From the NCBI RefSeq assembly GCF_035984545.1, contig NZ_JAXCHP010000001.1, forward strand, positions 2,604,001 through 2,668,000: a stretch of 64,000 bases of DNA, read 5' to 3'. Under the pieces are notes generated by a model. The model saw only the letters and a program-made list of their open reading frames with translations. It was not told the DNA's origin and ran no database searches. Positions 54,901 through 64,000 of the stretch are shown here, in pieces; the stretch's first letter is position 1, and the number at the start of each line of letters is the position of its first letter. This DNA is from Cryobacterium sp. GrIS_2_6. Lineage in GTDB: Bacteria > Actinomycetota > Actinomycetes > Actinomycetales > Microbacteriaceae. The position numbers and the translations under genes are program-made.

Positions 54901-56417
54901 GCTGCCGCTCCTTCTTCGGTCGGCGTTTCGCCGGCCATCATCAGCCCCAGTACGGCCCGGGGGGTGTCGCCGGGGACGATGCCCACGACGCGGCCGCGGA
55001 ACATCACCAGGATCCGGTCGGCGAGGGCGGCGACCTCGTCGAGTTCGGTCGAGATCACGATGACCGGGGTGCCGGCATCCCGGGTCGCGATGATGCGCTC
55101 ATGCACGAATTCGATCGAACCGACGTCGAGGCCGCGGGTCGGCTGGGCGGCGATGAAGAGCCGCAGGTCGCGGCTGAGCTCCCTGGCGAGGACGACCTTC
55201 TGCTGGTTGCCGCCGGAGAGGCGGGCGACGAGGGTGTCGATGCCCTGGGAGCGCACGTCGAATTCCTTGACCTTGTCCTCGGCGAACCGGGCGAGGAAGG
55301 ACAGCTGCACGTTGAAGCGCTTGACGAACGGCGGCTGGTGCGACCGGTCGAGCATCAGGTTCTCGGCGATCGTGAATTCGCCGACGAGGCCGTCCTCTGT
55401 GCGGTCCTCTGGCACGAAGCCGACGCCGGCATCGAGGATCCGACGCACGGTGTGGCTGCGGAGCGAGGCGCCGTCGAGGGTGATGTCACCGGAGACGCGC
55501 GGCTGGAGGCCCATCAGGGCCTCGGTCAGCTCGGTCTGCCCGTTTCCCTGCACTCCGGCGATGGCGAGGATTTCGCCGGCGTGCACGGTGAAGCTCACGT
55601 TGTTGACGAGCACCTGCCCGCGCGGGTCGAGCACGGTGAGGTCGGTGACGACGAGGGCAGGGGCACCGGGCGTGGCCGGGGACTTGTCGACGGTGAGGTC
55701 GACGGCGCGGCCGACCATCATCGTGGCGAGTTCCTCGTTGCTCGCGGTGGGCGAGGCCTGGCCGACGACGGCACCGAGGCGGATGACGGTGATCCGGTCG
55801 GCGACGGCGCGCACCTCCCGGAGTTTGTGGGTGATGAAGACGATCGAGGTGCCGGAGTCGCGCAGCTGGCGCATGATGCCCATCAGCTCGTCGGTCTCCT
55901 GCGGGGTGAGCACCGCGGTCGGTTCGTCGAAGACGAGCACCTTCGCATCGCGGGAGAGCGCCTTGATGATCTCGACCCGCTGCTGCACTCCGACGGGGAG
56001 GTCCTCGACGAGGGCGTCGGGGTCGACGTCGAACCCGAACCTGGCCGAGATCTCGGTCACCCGGCGGCGGGCTGCCGGGAGATCGAGGTGGCCGCCGAAC
56101 CCGGTCTCTTCGTGGCCGAGCATGACGTTCTCGGCGACGGTGAAGACGGGGATGAGCATGAAGTGCTGGTGCACCATGCCGATGCCGGCGGCCATGGCGT
56201 CGCCGGGCCCGGAGAAGTGCTGGACGACGTCGTCGAGCAGGATCTCGCCTTCTTCAGCCCGGTAGAGGCCGTAGAGCACGTTCATCAGGGTGGACTTCCC
56301 TGCGCCGTTCTCGCCGAGCAGCGCGTGGATCTCGCCGGCCTCGACAGTGAGGTTGATGTGGTCGTTGGCGACCAGGGCACCGAATCTCTTCGTAATGCCG
56401 CGAAGTTCGAGCTTCAT
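54897..56417 (-). CDS. Nucleoside ABC transporter ATPase (NupO-like, two domains)
   Basis: 506 residues with two ATPase domains. Domain 1: LLGENGAGKSTLMNVLYGLY, signature LPVGVQQRVEI, Walker B LVFDEPTAVLTP. Domain 2 has a weak Walker A (AIAGVQGNGQTEL), signature LSGGNQQKVVLAREL and AAQPTRGLDVG. This sugar/nucleoside importer ATPase layout matches the BMP-dependent systems. Confidence 0.95.
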   Translation of the reverse strand: MKLELRGITKRFGALVANDHINLTVEAGEIHALLGENGAGKSTLMNVLYGLYRAEEGEILLDDVVQHFSGPGDAMAAGIGMVHQHFMLIPVFTVAENVMLGHEETGFGGHLDLPAARRRVTEISARFGFDVDPDALVEDLPVGVQQRVEIIKALSRDAKVLVFDEPTAVLTPQETDELMGIMRQLRDSGTSIVFITHKLREVRAVADRITVIRLGAVVGQASPTASNEELATMMVGRAVDLTVDKSPATPGAPALVVTDLTVLDPRGQVLVNNVSFTVHAGEILAIAGVQGNGQTELTEALMGLQPRVSGDITLDGASLRSHTVRRILDAGVGFVPEDRTEDGLVGEFTIAENLMLDRSHQPPFVKRFNVQLSFLARFAEDKVKEFDVRSQGIDTLVARLSGGNQQKVVLARELSRDLRLFIAAQPTRGLDVGSIEFVHERIIATRDAGTPVIVISTELDEVAALADRILVMFRGRVVGIVPGDTPRAVLGLMMAGETPTEEGAAA

Positions 56418-56474
56418 ACTTCCCGATTCTATTGAGCAGCCGGCCGGGGGGTCAGCGGCCGGGGGTTAAAGCAC

Positions 56475-56506
56475 GCGGGGAGGCCAGCTCTCGCTGGCCT
56501 CCCCGC
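56475..56506 (-). terminator. Strong hairpin between binding protein and ATPase genes
   Basis: GCGGGGAGGCCAGC (56475-56488) and GCTGGCCTCCCCGC (56493-56506) form a perfect 14-pair stem with loop TCTC. On the minus strand it follows the binding-protein stop, then GTGCTTTAACCC. It probably acts as partial terminator or RNA-end stabiliser, giving more binding protein than permease. Confidence 0.75.
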
Positions 56507-56525
56507 GATGGCACTTCCTGGTGTG

Positions 56526-57629
56526 TTACTTCGGGGTGGACGGCGACGTGACCGTGAGCTTGCCGCTGATGATGTCGGCCTTGATCGCGTCGACCTCCTT
56601 CACGAGCGCGGGGTCGACCTTGGACTCCCAGTCGTGCAGGGGCGCGATGTCGACGCCCTTGTTCTCGAGGGTGCCGATGTACGGGGTCGCGCTGAACTTG
56701 CCGTTCGCCGCGTCAACGACGATCGTCTTGGTCGCATCCGCCATCTGCTTCATGATCGAGGTGAGGTAGAGCGCCTTCGTGGCCGGTGCGGTCGCGTAGA
56801 GGTCGCTGTCGACGCCGACGATGGCGACGTCCTTGCCGGAGTCCTGGATGGCCTGCGCGGTGCCCTGGAAGAGCGGTCCGGCAACCGGAAGGATGATGTC
56901 GGCGCCCTGGTCGATCAGGTTGGTGCTGAGCGCCTTGCCCTGGTTGATGTCGTCGAAGCTGCCGGCGAAGGTTCCGGCCTGGGCGGCCTTGTTCCAGCCG
57001 AGGAGCTTGACGGACTTCGACTTCTGGGTGTTGTAGTACGTCACGCCATCGGCGAAGCCGTCCATGAAGATTGTCACGGACGGGAACTGCTTGCCGCCGT
57101 AGGTGCCGACGATGCCGGTCTTGGTGGTGCCCGCAGCGAGGTAACCGGCGAGGAAGGCGGCCTGGGCGGTGTCGTAGAGCACCGGCTTGACGTTGTCGAG
57201 GGCAAGGGGGCTGAAGTCGTCATTTGACAGTGCGGAGTCGATGATGGCGAAGTCGGTCGTGGGGCTGGCCTTGGCCGCGTCGCGGGTGGTGTTCGCGAGC
57301 GCGAAGCCGACCGTGAGGATGAAGTTGCAGTTCTGGTCGACCATGCTGCTGACGTTGCCCGCGTACTGGTCGGTCGTCTTGGACTCCGCCTGCTTGAACT
57401 TGACGCCGAGGGCATCCGCTGCCTGGGTCATTCCGTCGAAGCTGGACTGGTTGAAGGACTTGTCGTCGAAGCCGCCGGCGTCGGAAACGATGCAGGGGGA
57501 GAAGTCGGTGACCGCAGCGGTCGACGTGGCGCCGCCGGTGCTCGGCGCCGCCGCACAACCGGCGAGCAGGGCTACGGCGCCCAGGGTGGCGAGTCCGCTG
57601 AAAACGGCCCTTCGTTTGGTGATTGTCAA
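56526..57629 (-). CDS. BMP-family nucleoside-binding lipoprotein
   Basis: About 367 residues if begun at TTG 57629, which has GGAGG six bases upstream; ATG 57641 has no such site. A signal with lipobox LLAGC leads to a periplasmic-binding fold of the Med/BMP type: IVSDAGGFDDKSFNQSSFDG, then GTYGGKQFPSVTIFMDGFADG and GVDSDLYATAP. It captures nucleosides outside the membrane for the transporter. Confidence 0.92.
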   Translation of the reverse strand: MTITKRRAVFSGLATLGAVALLAGCAAAPSTGGATSTAAVTDFSPCIVSDAGGFDDKSFNQSSFDGMTQAADALGVKFKQAESKTTDQYAGNVSSMVDQNCNFILTVGFALANTTRDAAKASPTTDFAIIDSALSNDDFSPLALDNVKPVLYDTAQAAFLAGYLAAGTTKTGIVGTYGGKQFPSVTIFMDGFADGVTYYNTQKSKSVKLLGWNKAAQAGTFAGSFDDINQGKALSTNLIDQGADIILPVAGPLFQGTAQAIQDSGKDVAIVGVDSDLYATAPATKALYLTSIMKQMADATKTIVVDAANGKFSATPYIGTLENKGVDIAPLHDWESKVDPALVKEVDAIKADIISGKLTVTSPSTPK

Positions 57630-57699
57630 GATGACCTCCATTGCTGGCCCGGCGCGGGTTCGACGGGGCTGTGTGCAATCAGGTTACCCAATGTTTCAC

Positions 57700-57713
57700 T
57701 GCTCAGTTGAGCA
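57700..57713. promoter_or_regulatory. Operator-like inverted repeat upstream of the nucleoside operon
   Basis: TGCTCA GT TGAGCA is an inverted repeat with 6-base arms, 71 bases before the TTG start of the binding-protein gene. It could bind a dimeric repressor of the salvage operon. Only position and symmetry support this. Confidence 0.35.
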
Positions 57714-57814
57714 AACTCGATAGGTGCGCTAAGCGTTATCAACCCGCTACCTGTACGAAACAAATCCGTGCACAATTGGCCGGAGACCGGCACAAACGAT
57801 TCCGACGGCTTCGG

Positions 57815-58936
57815 CTACAGCACGTCGCTGCTTCCGGAGATCTTGAGAGCGTCGACGACGGCCTTCACTTTCTGCGCATTCGCGCTCGTCGTCACGAGCA
57901 GCGCGTCCGGCGTGTCGATGACGACGATGTCCTCGACGCCGATCAGCGCGATCATCCGGCCGGTGTGGCTCACGACGATTCCGCTCGACGAGTCTGCGAG
58001 CACGCGTGCGCCCTCACCGAGGATCGCGAGGTCGCGCTTCCGCCCGTTAGCGTGGATCTTGGCGATCGACGCGAAGTCGCCGACGTCGTCCCAGTCGAAC
58101 TGGCCGGGGATGACGGCGAGCTGGCCGCGGGCCGCGACCGGCTCCGCGACGGTGTAGTCGATGGCGATCTTCTTGATCTTCGGCCAGACCTTGTCGACGA
58201 CGGCGCCCCGGCGCGGGGTGTCCCAGGCATCGGCGAGCTCGAGCAGCCCGGCGAGCAGCTCGGGCTCCGCAGCGCCGATCTCTTCGAGCAGGCGATCGGC
58301 CCTGGCGATGAACATTCCCGCGTTCCACAGGTAGTGGCCGCTGGCGACATACGCCTCAGCCGTCGCGAGGTCCGGCTTCTCGACGAAAGAGTCGACGGAC
58401 TGCGCGTTCGGCGCCCCCGGGATATCGAGCGGCGCGGCCGTCTTGATGTAGCCGAATCCGATCGCGGGCTCCGTCGGCCGGATGCCGATCGCGACGACGT
58501 ACCCGGCATCCGCTGCCGCGACGGCCTCGACGATGGTCTGGCGGAACAGGACGGCGCCCTTGATGACGTGGTCGGCCGCGAAGGACCCGATGATGACGCC
58601 GGGTTCGCGTTTCTCCAGGATGGCGGCGGCGAGGCCGATGGCCGCCGTCGACTCGCGCGGCTCGCTCTCGAGCACCACGTTGAGGTCGGCGAGCTCCGGC
58701 AGCTGCGCCTCGACTGCGGCGCGGTGCGCACGACCGGTGACGACCATGATCCGCTGGTCGCCGGCGAGCGGGGCCAGCCGGTCCCAGGTGTCCCTGAGCA
58801 GGGTCTGGCCGGACCCGGTGAGGTCGTGCAGGAACTTCGGGGCGTCCGCGCGGGAGAGCGGCCACAGGCGGGATCCGATGCCGCCGGCGGGGATCACGCT
58901 GTAGAAGCGCTCGAGTGGGTCAGGTGCCTGGTTCAT
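57815..58936 (-). CDS. manC: Mannose-1-phosphate guanylyltransferase
   Basis: 373 residues. GGIGSRLWPLSR near the start, ESEPRESTAAIGLAA and FVEKPDLATAE are the GDP-mannose pyrophosphorylase set; LWNAGMFIARADRLLEE follows. It makes GDP-mannose from mannose-1-phosphate and GTP. No isomerase domain is present. Divergent from the mannosyltransferase gene. Confidence 0.93.
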   Translation of the reverse strand: MNQAPDPLERFYSVIPAGGIGSRLWPLSRADAPKFLHDLTGSGQTLLRDTWDRLAPLAGDQRIMVVTGRAHRAAVEAQLPELADLNVVLESEPRESTAAIGLAAAILEKREPGVIIGSFAADHVIKGAVLFRQTIVEAVAAADAGYVVAIGIRPTEPAIGFGYIKTAAPLDIPGAPNAQSVDSFVEKPDLATAEAYVASGHYLWNAGMFIARADRLLEEIGAAEPELLAGLLELADAWDTPRRGAVVDKVWPKIKKIAIDYTVAEPVAARGQLAVIPGQFDWDDVGDFASIAKIHANGRKRDLAILGEGARVLADSSSGIVVSHTGRMIALIGVEDIVVIDTPDALLVTTSANAQKVKAVVDALKISGSSDVL

Positions 58937-59036
58937 TCGGCCAGACTACAGGCCGCGCAGGCGCTGTTCACCGGGTATTCATGTCGTGGTTCCGGGTATT
59001 CACACGCTTGTTTCGAGGCCTCCATACGCTCGAAAC

Positions 59037-60191
59037 ATGCGGGTTGCCGTCGTCAGTGAAAGTTTCCTCCCCACGGTGAGTGGGGTCACCACGAGCGTCT
59101 GCAAGGTGCTCGAGCACCTGCAGCGCACCGGGCACGAGGCGATCGTGATCGCCCCGGCGGGTGCTCCTTCCGAGTACGCGGGCTTCCCGGTGTTCAGCGT
59201 CCCCGCCGTCTCCTACCGGCAATTTCCGGTCGGGATGCCGAGCCCGCACGTGCAGCGCCTGCTCTCCGATTTCGGGCCGGACGTCGTGCACGCGGCCTCC
59301 CCGTTCCTCCTCGGTGCGCAGGGCATCGCGTCGGCGAACCGCCTCGACGTCCCGAGCGTCGCGATCTTCCAGACGGATGTCGCCGGCTACGCCAGGCGCA
59401 ACCGGCTCGGCCAGGCGACGAAGGTCGCCTGGCGCCTCGTCAAGTGGATCCACGACGGTGCAGACCTCACCCTCGTGCCTTCCTCTGCCTCGATGGCGGA
59501 CCTGGAGCGGGTCGGGGTGCGCAGGCTCGCCCGCTGGACGCGCGGCGTCGACCTCGTCGGTTACCACCCGAATCGCCGGAGCGAACCGGCCGTCGCCGAG
59601 CTCCGCAAGCGCCTGTCGCCGAACGGTGAAGTCGTGATCGGCTACGTCGGCCGGATGGCGCCGGAGAAACAGGTCGAACGGCTCCGAGCGCTCAGGGGCG
59701 TTCCGGGCATCCGTGTCGCCCTCGTCGGCGACGGGCCGTCTGTGCCGCTCATCCAGCGGGAACTCGCCGGGGTGCCGGTGACGTGGCTCGGCCGGCTTTC
59801 GGGGGCTGCCCTCGCCGACGCCTATGCCGCGTTCGACGTCTTTGTGCACGCCGGGACCGAGGAGACCTTCGGCCAGACGATCCAGGAGGCGCACGCGGCG
59901 GGACTCCCCGTCGTCGCCCCGCACGCCGGCGGCCCGATCGACCTCGTCGCGCACGGCGACAACGGTTTCCTCTTCGCCCCGGACGACGAACGCGACCTGC
60001 GGCGCTGTGTCACGCGCCTCGTCGATGACGCGCCCCTCCGACTGCGGATGGGCGAATCCGGCCGGAGGGCGGTGCTCGGCCGCTCGTGGGAGAACGTCTG
60101 CGAAACCCTTGTCGGGTACTACGAGAAAGTCATCGACGAACGCGCCGCCATCCGCGTGATGACGGCGGTTCCGCTGTCAATGCAGCGCTGA
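59037..60191 (+). CDS. GDP-mannose-type GT4 glycosyltransferase (MgtA/PimB-like)
   Basis: 384 residues from ATG 59037. GT-B: FLPTVSGVTTSVCKVLEHL at the start, GYVGRMAPEKQVERL in the middle, and EETFGQTIQEAHAAGLPVV as donor site with the Glu pair. It resembles actinobacterial alpha-mannosyltransferases acting on glycolipids. The neighbouring manC supplies GDP-mannose. Confidence 0.87.
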   Translation: MRVAVVSESFLPTVSGVTTSVCKVLEHLQRTGHEAIVIAPAGAPSEYAGFPVFSVPAVSYRQFPVGMPSPHVQRLLSDFGPDVVHAASPFLLGAQGIASANRLDVPSVAIFQTDVAGYARRNRLGQATKVAWRLVKWIHDGADLTLVPSSASMADLERVGVRRLARWTRGVDLVGYHPNRRSEPAVAELRKRLSPNGEVVIGYVGRMAPEKQVERLRALRGVPGIRVALVGDGPSVPLIQRELAGVPVTWLGRLSGAALADAYAAFDVFVHAGTEETFGQTIQEAHAAGLPVVAPHAGGPIDLVAHGDNGFLFAPDDERDLRRCVTRLVDDAPLRLRMGESGRRAVLGRSWENVCETLVGYYEKVIDERAAIRVMTAVPLSMQR

Positions 60192-60305
60192 GGGCCCTCG
60201 CGGATAATATCTCGGCCTAGAGACACTTAGGATGGTTGCACGCGCACCAGCGCAGTGCCGGCCTGCAGCATTCGAGGCCGCTCATTCAGCCAGGGAAGGT
60301 TGGTC

Positions 60306-60722
60306 ATGCCTCAGCAATCGGCACGGACATTGACATCCCAGCAGAAGACCACGTCACGCCGCCCCGCAGGAACCCTGTACCGGGGCCGCGAGGGCATGTG
60401 GTCGTGGGTCCTGCACCGGATCACCGGTGTTGCGATCTTCTTCTTTCTGCTGGTCCACATTCTGGACACGGCGCTCGTGCGCGTGAGCCCCGAGGCGTAC
60501 AACGCAGTGATCTCGAGCTACCAGACGCCGATCATGGGCCTCGGTGAGACCGCGCTCGTCGCGGCGATCGTGTTCCACGCGTTCAACGGCATCCGGATTA
60601 TCCTCATCGACTTCTGGAGCGCGAAGTACCAGAAGGTGATGTTCTACGTCGTCATCGGCCTCTGGGTCGTCACGATGCTGGGCTTCGCCCCGCGCCACCT
60701 CATGAACGTCTTCAGCCACTAG
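60306..60722 (+). CDS. sdhC: Succinate dehydrogenase cytochrome b subunit
   Basis: 138 residues from ATG 60306, with GGGAAGG upstream. Three membrane helices; WVLHRITGVAIFF at the start and VFHAFNGIRIILID with a heme-ligand His. Anchors the complex in the membrane with SdhD and binds quinone. First gene of sdhCDAB. Confidence 0.95.
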   Translation: MPQQSARTLTSQQKTTSRRPAGTLYRGREGMWSWVLHRITGVAIFFFLLVHILDTALVRVSPEAYNAVISSYQTPIMGLGETALVAAIVFHAFNGIRIILIDFWSAKYQKVMFYVVIGLWVVTMLGFAPRHLMNVFSH

Positions 60723-60733
60723 GAGGAGCAGCC

Positions 60734-61186
60734 ATGGCAACCACACTTGACTCCCCCAGGAGCCCATACGCCCGACCGACCGGCAAGCGCGGCACGAACT
60801 GGGAAAAATGGGGCTGGATCTACATGCGCGCCTCCGGCGTCGTGCTCATCGTGCTCATCTTCGGTCATCTCTTCGTCAACCTGATGATCGGCAAGGGCGT
60901 CGACGCGATCAGCTTCGGCTTCGTCGCCGGCAAGCTCGCGAGCCCGTTCTGGCAGTGGTGGGACGTCGCGATGCTCTGGCTCGCCCTGATCCACGGCGGC
61001 AACGGCATGCGCACGATCGTGAACGACTACGCGAACCAGCGGGTCACCCGCGGCATCTTCAAGGGGGCCATCCTCGCCGCCGTCGTGGTCCTGATCGTGC
61101 TCGGCACGCTCGTGGTCTTCACCTTCGACCCCTGCCCGGCCGGTTCGCCCGCCGATCTTCTCCCATCGTTCTGCCCGGCCATCTAG
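60734..61186 (+). CDS. sdhD: Succinate dehydrogenase membrane anchor subunit
   Basis: 150 residues, AGGAGG site nearby. Three helices; [11 protein letters not shown] and [19 protein letters not shown] (His ligands and quinone site). Pairs with SdhC. C-terminus FDPCPAGSP has a Cys-Pro pair. Confidence 0.93.
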   Translation: MATTLDSPRSPYARPTGKRGTNWEKWGWIYMRASGVVLIVLIFGHLFVNLMIGKGVDAISFGFVAGKLASPFWQWWDVAMLWLALIHGGNGMRTIVNDYANQRVTRGIFKGAILAAVVVLIVLGTLVVFTFDPCPAGSPADLLPSFCPAI

Positions 61187-61202
61187 GAGCTCACACCAGC
61201 AC

Positions 61203-63017
61203 ATGACGGATGCATCAAACACCGCACCGACCGAGTCCACCGTGATCGACGGCGTGCATTACCACAAGTTCGACATCGTGATCGTGGGAGCAGGCGGCGC
61301 AGGGATGCGCGCGGCCATCGAGGCCGGACCCGGGGCAAGCACCGCGGTCATCTCCAAGCTCTACCCGACCCGTTCGCACACGGGAGCCGCCCAAGGCGGC
61401 ATGGCCGCAGCCCTCGCAAATGTCGAGGAAGACAACTGGGAGTGGCACACCTTCGACACCGTCAAGGGCGGCGACTACCTCGTCGACCAGGACGCGGCCG
61501 AGATCCTCGCGAAGGAGGCCATCGACGCGGTCATCGACCTCGAGAACATGGGCCTCCCCTTCAACCGCACCCCGGAGGGCAAGATCGACCAGCGCCGCTT
61601 CGGCGGCCACACGAGCGACCACGGCAAGGCGCCCGTGCGCCGCGCCTGCTACGCCGCCGACCGCACCGGCCACATGATCCTGCAGACCCTGTACCAGAAC
61701 TGCGTCAAGCGCGGCATCAACTTCTTCAATGAGTACTACGTGCTCGACCTCGTGATGACCCCGGTCGACGGTGTCGACCAGCCGTCCGCCGTCGTCGCGC
61801 TCGACCTGTCGAGCGGCGAACTGCACGTCTTCCAGGGCAAGGCCTTCATCTTCGCGACCGGCGGCTTCGGCAAGATCTACAAGACCACCTCGAACGCGCA
61901 CACCCTCACCGGTGACGGCGTCGGCATCATCTGGCGCCAGGGCCTCCCGCTCGAGGACATGGAGTTCTTCCAGTTCCACCCGACCGGCCTCGCCGGTCTC
62001 GGCATCCTCCTCACCGAGGGCGCCCGTGGTGAGGGCGCGATCCTCCGCAACGCCTCCGGGGAGCGCTTCATGGAGCGGTACGCCCCGACGATCAAGGACC
62101 TCGCCCCGCGCGACATTATCGCGCGCTGCATGGTCAAGGAGGTCGCGGAGGGCCGCGGCGCCGGACCGAACAAGGACTACCTGTACCTGGACTGCACCCA
62201 CCTGGGCGCCGAGGTGCTCGAGACCAAGCTGCCCGACATCACCGAGTTCGCCCGCACCTATCTCGGCGTCGACCCGGTCACCGAACCGGTGCCCGTGATG
62301 CCGACGGCGCACTACGCGATGGGCGGCATCCCGACCAACGTCAACGCCGAGGTGCTGCGGAGCAACACCGTAGTCGTTCCCGGCCTCTACGCCGCGGGCG
62401 AGTGCGCGTGCGTCTCGGTGCACGGCTCGAACCGGCTCGGCACCAACTCGCTCCTGGACATCAATGTCTTCGGCAAGCGTGCGGGCAACAACGCCGTCGC
62501 ATACGTGAAGACCGCGGAGTTCACCCCGCTGCCCGACGACCCGGCCGGGACGGTGCGCGACCTGCTCGAGGGCATCCGCTCGTCGACGGGGACCGAGCGC
62601 ATCGCCGTGCTGCGTAAGGAACTGCAGGAGACCATGGACGCCAAGGCGCAGGTGTTCCGCACCGACGAGTCGCTCTCCGAGGTCACCGAGGTGATCCACT
62701 CGTTGCGCAACCGGTACAAGAACATCGGCGTGCAGGACAAGGGCCGCCGGTTCAACACCGACCTGCTGGAGGCCGTCGAACTCGGCTTCCTGCTCGACCT
62801 CGCCGAGGTCGTCGTCTATTCCGCCCGCAACCGCAAGGAAAGCCGGGGCGGCCACATGCGCGACGACTATCCCCTGCGCGACGACGTGAACTACCTCGTG
62901 CACACGATGGCGTACCTCACCGGTGACCCGCTCTCAGCGGATGCCGCAGACCACATTGCGCTGGACTGGAAGCCAGTCACCATCACGCGCTACCAGCCGA
63001 TGGAAAGGAAGTACTGA
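61203..63017 (+). CDS. sdhA: Succinate dehydrogenase flavoprotein subunit
   Basis: 604 residues. FAD binding in [17 protein letters not shown] and [18 protein letters not shown], where the His carries covalent FAD. Catalytic Arg region [11 protein letters not shown] and HPTGL, plus [20 protein letters not shown]. Oxidises succinate to fumarate in the TCA cycle. It stands 16 bases after sdhD. Confidence 0.97.
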   Translation: MTDASNTAPTESTVIDGVHYHKFDIVIVGAGGAGMRAAIEAGPGASTAVISKLYPTRSHTGAAQGGMAAALANVEEDNWEWHTFDTVKGGDYLVDQDAAEILAKEAIDAVIDLENMGLPFNRTPEGKIDQRRFGGHTSDHGKAPVRRACYAADRTGHMILQTLYQNCVKRGINFFNEYYVLDLVMTPVDGVDQPSAVVALDLSSGELHVFQGKAFIFATGGFGKIYKTTSNAHTLTGDGVGIIWRQGLPLEDMEFFQFHPTGLAGLGILLTEGARGEGAILRNASGERFMERYAPTIKDLAPRDIIARCMVKEVAEGRGAGPNKDYLYLDCTHLGAEVLETKLPDITEFARTYLGVDPVTEPVPVMPTAHYAMGGIPTNVNAEVLRSNTVVVPGLYAAGECACVSVHGSNRLGTNSLLDINVFGKRAGNNAVAYVKTAEFTPLPDDPAGTVRDLLEGIRSSTGTERIAVLRKELQETMDAKAQVFRTDESLSEVTEVIHSLRNRYKNIGVQDKGRRFNTDLLEAVELGFLLDLAEVVVYSARNRKESRGGHMRDDYPLRDDVNYLVHTMAYLTGDPLSADAADHIALDWKPVTITRYQPMERKY

Positions 63018-63776
63018 GTGAGCACCGCATTCGCAGACGCCCCGGTCGTGCCCGAGGAGATTCAGTCCTTCACCGTCACGCTCATCATCCGGCGCTTCAA
63101 CCCGGAGGTCGACGACGAGCCGCACTGGGAAGACTTCGACGTGCAGATGTACCCGACCGACCGGGTGCTCGACGCGTTGCACAAGATCAAGTGGGAGCAG
63201 GACGGCTCACTGTCGTTCCGGCGTTCCTGCGCGCACGGCATCTGCGGCTCGGATGCGATGCGCATCAACGGCCGCAACCGCCTGGCCTGCAAGACGCTGA
63301 TCAAGGACCTCGACATCACCAAGCCGGTCTACGTGGAGGCGATCAAGGGACTTCCACTCGAGAAGGACCTCATCGTCGACATGGAGCCGTTCTTCGAATC
63401 GTTCCGGGCCGTGCAGCCGTTCCTGGTGTCCAACACCGCGCCCGTCGGCGGCAAGGAGCGCATCCAGACCGTCGCCCAGCGCGAGCGTTTCGACGACACC
63501 ACGAAGTGCATCCTCTGTGCCGCGTGCACCTCGAGCTGCCCGGTGTTCTGGACGGACGGGCAGTACTTCGGCCCGGCCGCGATCGTGAACGCGCACCGCT
63601 TCATTTTCGACTCGCGCGACGAGAACGCCGCCGTGCGCCTCGACATCCTGAACGACCGGGAGGGCGTCTGGCGCTGCCGCACGACCTTCAACTGCTCGGA
63701 GGCGTGCCCGCGTGGCATCCAGGTGACGCAGGCGATCGCCGAGGTCAAGCAGGCGATCCTGCGCGGCAAGGCCTGA
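63018..63776 (+). CDS. sdhB: Succinate dehydrogenase iron-sulphur subunit
   Basis: 252 residues, GTG start directly after the sdhA stop. [2Fe-2S] cysteines in SCAHGICGSDAM and RLAC, then ferredoxin-like [4Fe-4S]/[3Fe-4S] clusters in CILCAACTSSCP and CSEACPRGI. Carries electrons from SdhA to quinone. Confidence 0.97.
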   Translation: MSTAFADAPVVPEEIQSFTVTLIIRRFNPEVDDEPHWEDFDVQMYPTDRVLDALHKIKWEQDGSLSFRRSCAHGICGSDAMRINGRNRLACKTLIKDLDITKPVYVEAIKGLPLEKDLIVDMEPFFESFRAVQPFLVSNTAPVGGKERIQTVAQRERFDDTTKCILCAACTSSCPVFWTDGQYFGPAAIVNAHRFIFDSRDENAAVRLDILNDREGVWRCRTTFNCSEACPRGIQVTQAIAEVKQAILRGKA

Positions 63777-63822
63777 GCGCAGGAGTCTCACACGCAGGAA
63801 TCTCCTCCGGAGTAGCCGGAGT

Positions 63823-63860
63823 AGCCGGTGGCGCCGACTCGGGTTTCGTCGCCACCGGCT
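63823..63860. terminator. Hairpin after sdhB
   Basis: AGCCGGTGGCG (63823-63833) and CGCCACCGGCT (63850-63860) make an 11-pair stem with a 16-base loop. No T-run, but its place between sdhB and a probable convergent gene suggests a terminator. Confidence 0.5.
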
Positions 63861-63914
63861 GGTCGCGCAAGCCGGCGGCTGGCCGGGTCGATTGACCGTC
63901 GCTCAGTCCACGAG

Positions 63915-64000
63915 TCAGATCGGCCCGGCTCGGACAGTGCCGAACGAGCCGTACTGGACCCGGTGAGCGCCGCGCCGGAGCGAGGCGATCGGGCCCGGCC
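63915..64000 (-). CDS. C-terminal end of an unidentified protein, cut by window edge
   Basis: On the minus strand the frame is open from the window edge to a TGA at 63915, reading ASLRRGAHRVQYGSFGTVRA then GPI. Only 27 residues are available. Convergent with sdhB across the hairpin. I do not recognise the protein. Confidence 0.35.
   Translation of the reverse strand, partial: PGPIASLRRGAHRVQYGSFGTVRAGPI

Noticed and set aside
61215..62903. A 562-residue minus-strand frame over sdhA
   Set aside because: Mirror frame of sdhA with Val/Leu/Asp-rich composition; no ribosome binding site and no family.

Overview
The window is high-GC actinobacterial DNA, most likely from Microbacteriaceae (Cryobacterium, Leifsonia or a relative). 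The evidence is the gene order purE-purK-GtrA-PH-birA-acyl-CoA carboxylase beta/epsilon, a biotinylated acyl-CoA carboxylase alpha chain, a mycobacterial-type LpdA, many GTG starts and ATGA/GTGA operon overlaps, and a four-gene sdhCDAB operon. The genus is an inference; no rRNA or tRNA gene was seen.

Region 1 (1-6762) is a surface-polysaccharide cluster. It holds a Wzm/Wzt-type ABC exporter, an O-acyltransferase, three family-2 glycosyltransferases and the start of a large secreted protein cut by the window edge. Region 2 (6983-15086) is a secreted-protein island. It has a zinc metalloprotease ending in two copies of an undescribed ~85-residue module, two smaller secreted proteins built from the same module pair, and a lipoprotein. 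Both smaller proteins are broken: one by an IS256-type element that itself carries an IS110 element, the other by one in-frame TAA.

Region 3 (15110-21807) is a nest of transposons. An IS21-family element with inverted ends and ACGG target repeats contains an IS3-family element, which contains an IS30-family element. It also contains a palindromic IS21-like miniature element holding a second IS30 element. Each interrupted reading frame can be rebuilt exactly by removing the inserts. A decayed lipoprotein gene follows. Region 4 (22651-28656) makes dTDP-L-rhamnose (rmlA, rmlC / rmlB, rmlD) and adds a GT4 glycosyltransferase and an LCP-family wall-polymer ligase. It probably forms one functional unit with region 1, now separated by the transposon-rich island.

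Region 5 (28653-43742) is core metabolism and signalling: purE/purK, GtrA and PH-domain membrane proteins, birA, acyl-CoA carboxylase subunits, a three-gene signalling operon (response regulator, histidine kinase, membrane protein), an RNA methyltransferase, Maf and LpdA. A compact promoter, hairpin and terminator at 34537-34719 looks like a small non-coding RNA gene. Region 6 (43886-57629) holds an IS3-family element and then nucleoside salvage: purine nucleoside phosphorylase with a phosphosugar mutase, convergent with an operon of nucleoside ABC transporter, cytidine deaminase, pyrimidine nucleoside phosphorylase, adenosine deaminase and an orphan pair of PTS IIA/IIB proteins. Region 7 (57815-63776) has a GDP-mannose pyrophosphorylase, a divergent GT4 mannosyltransferase and sdhCDAB.

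The parts worth most attention are the module-bearing secreted family with its two inactivations, the nested transposons, and the candidate small RNA.
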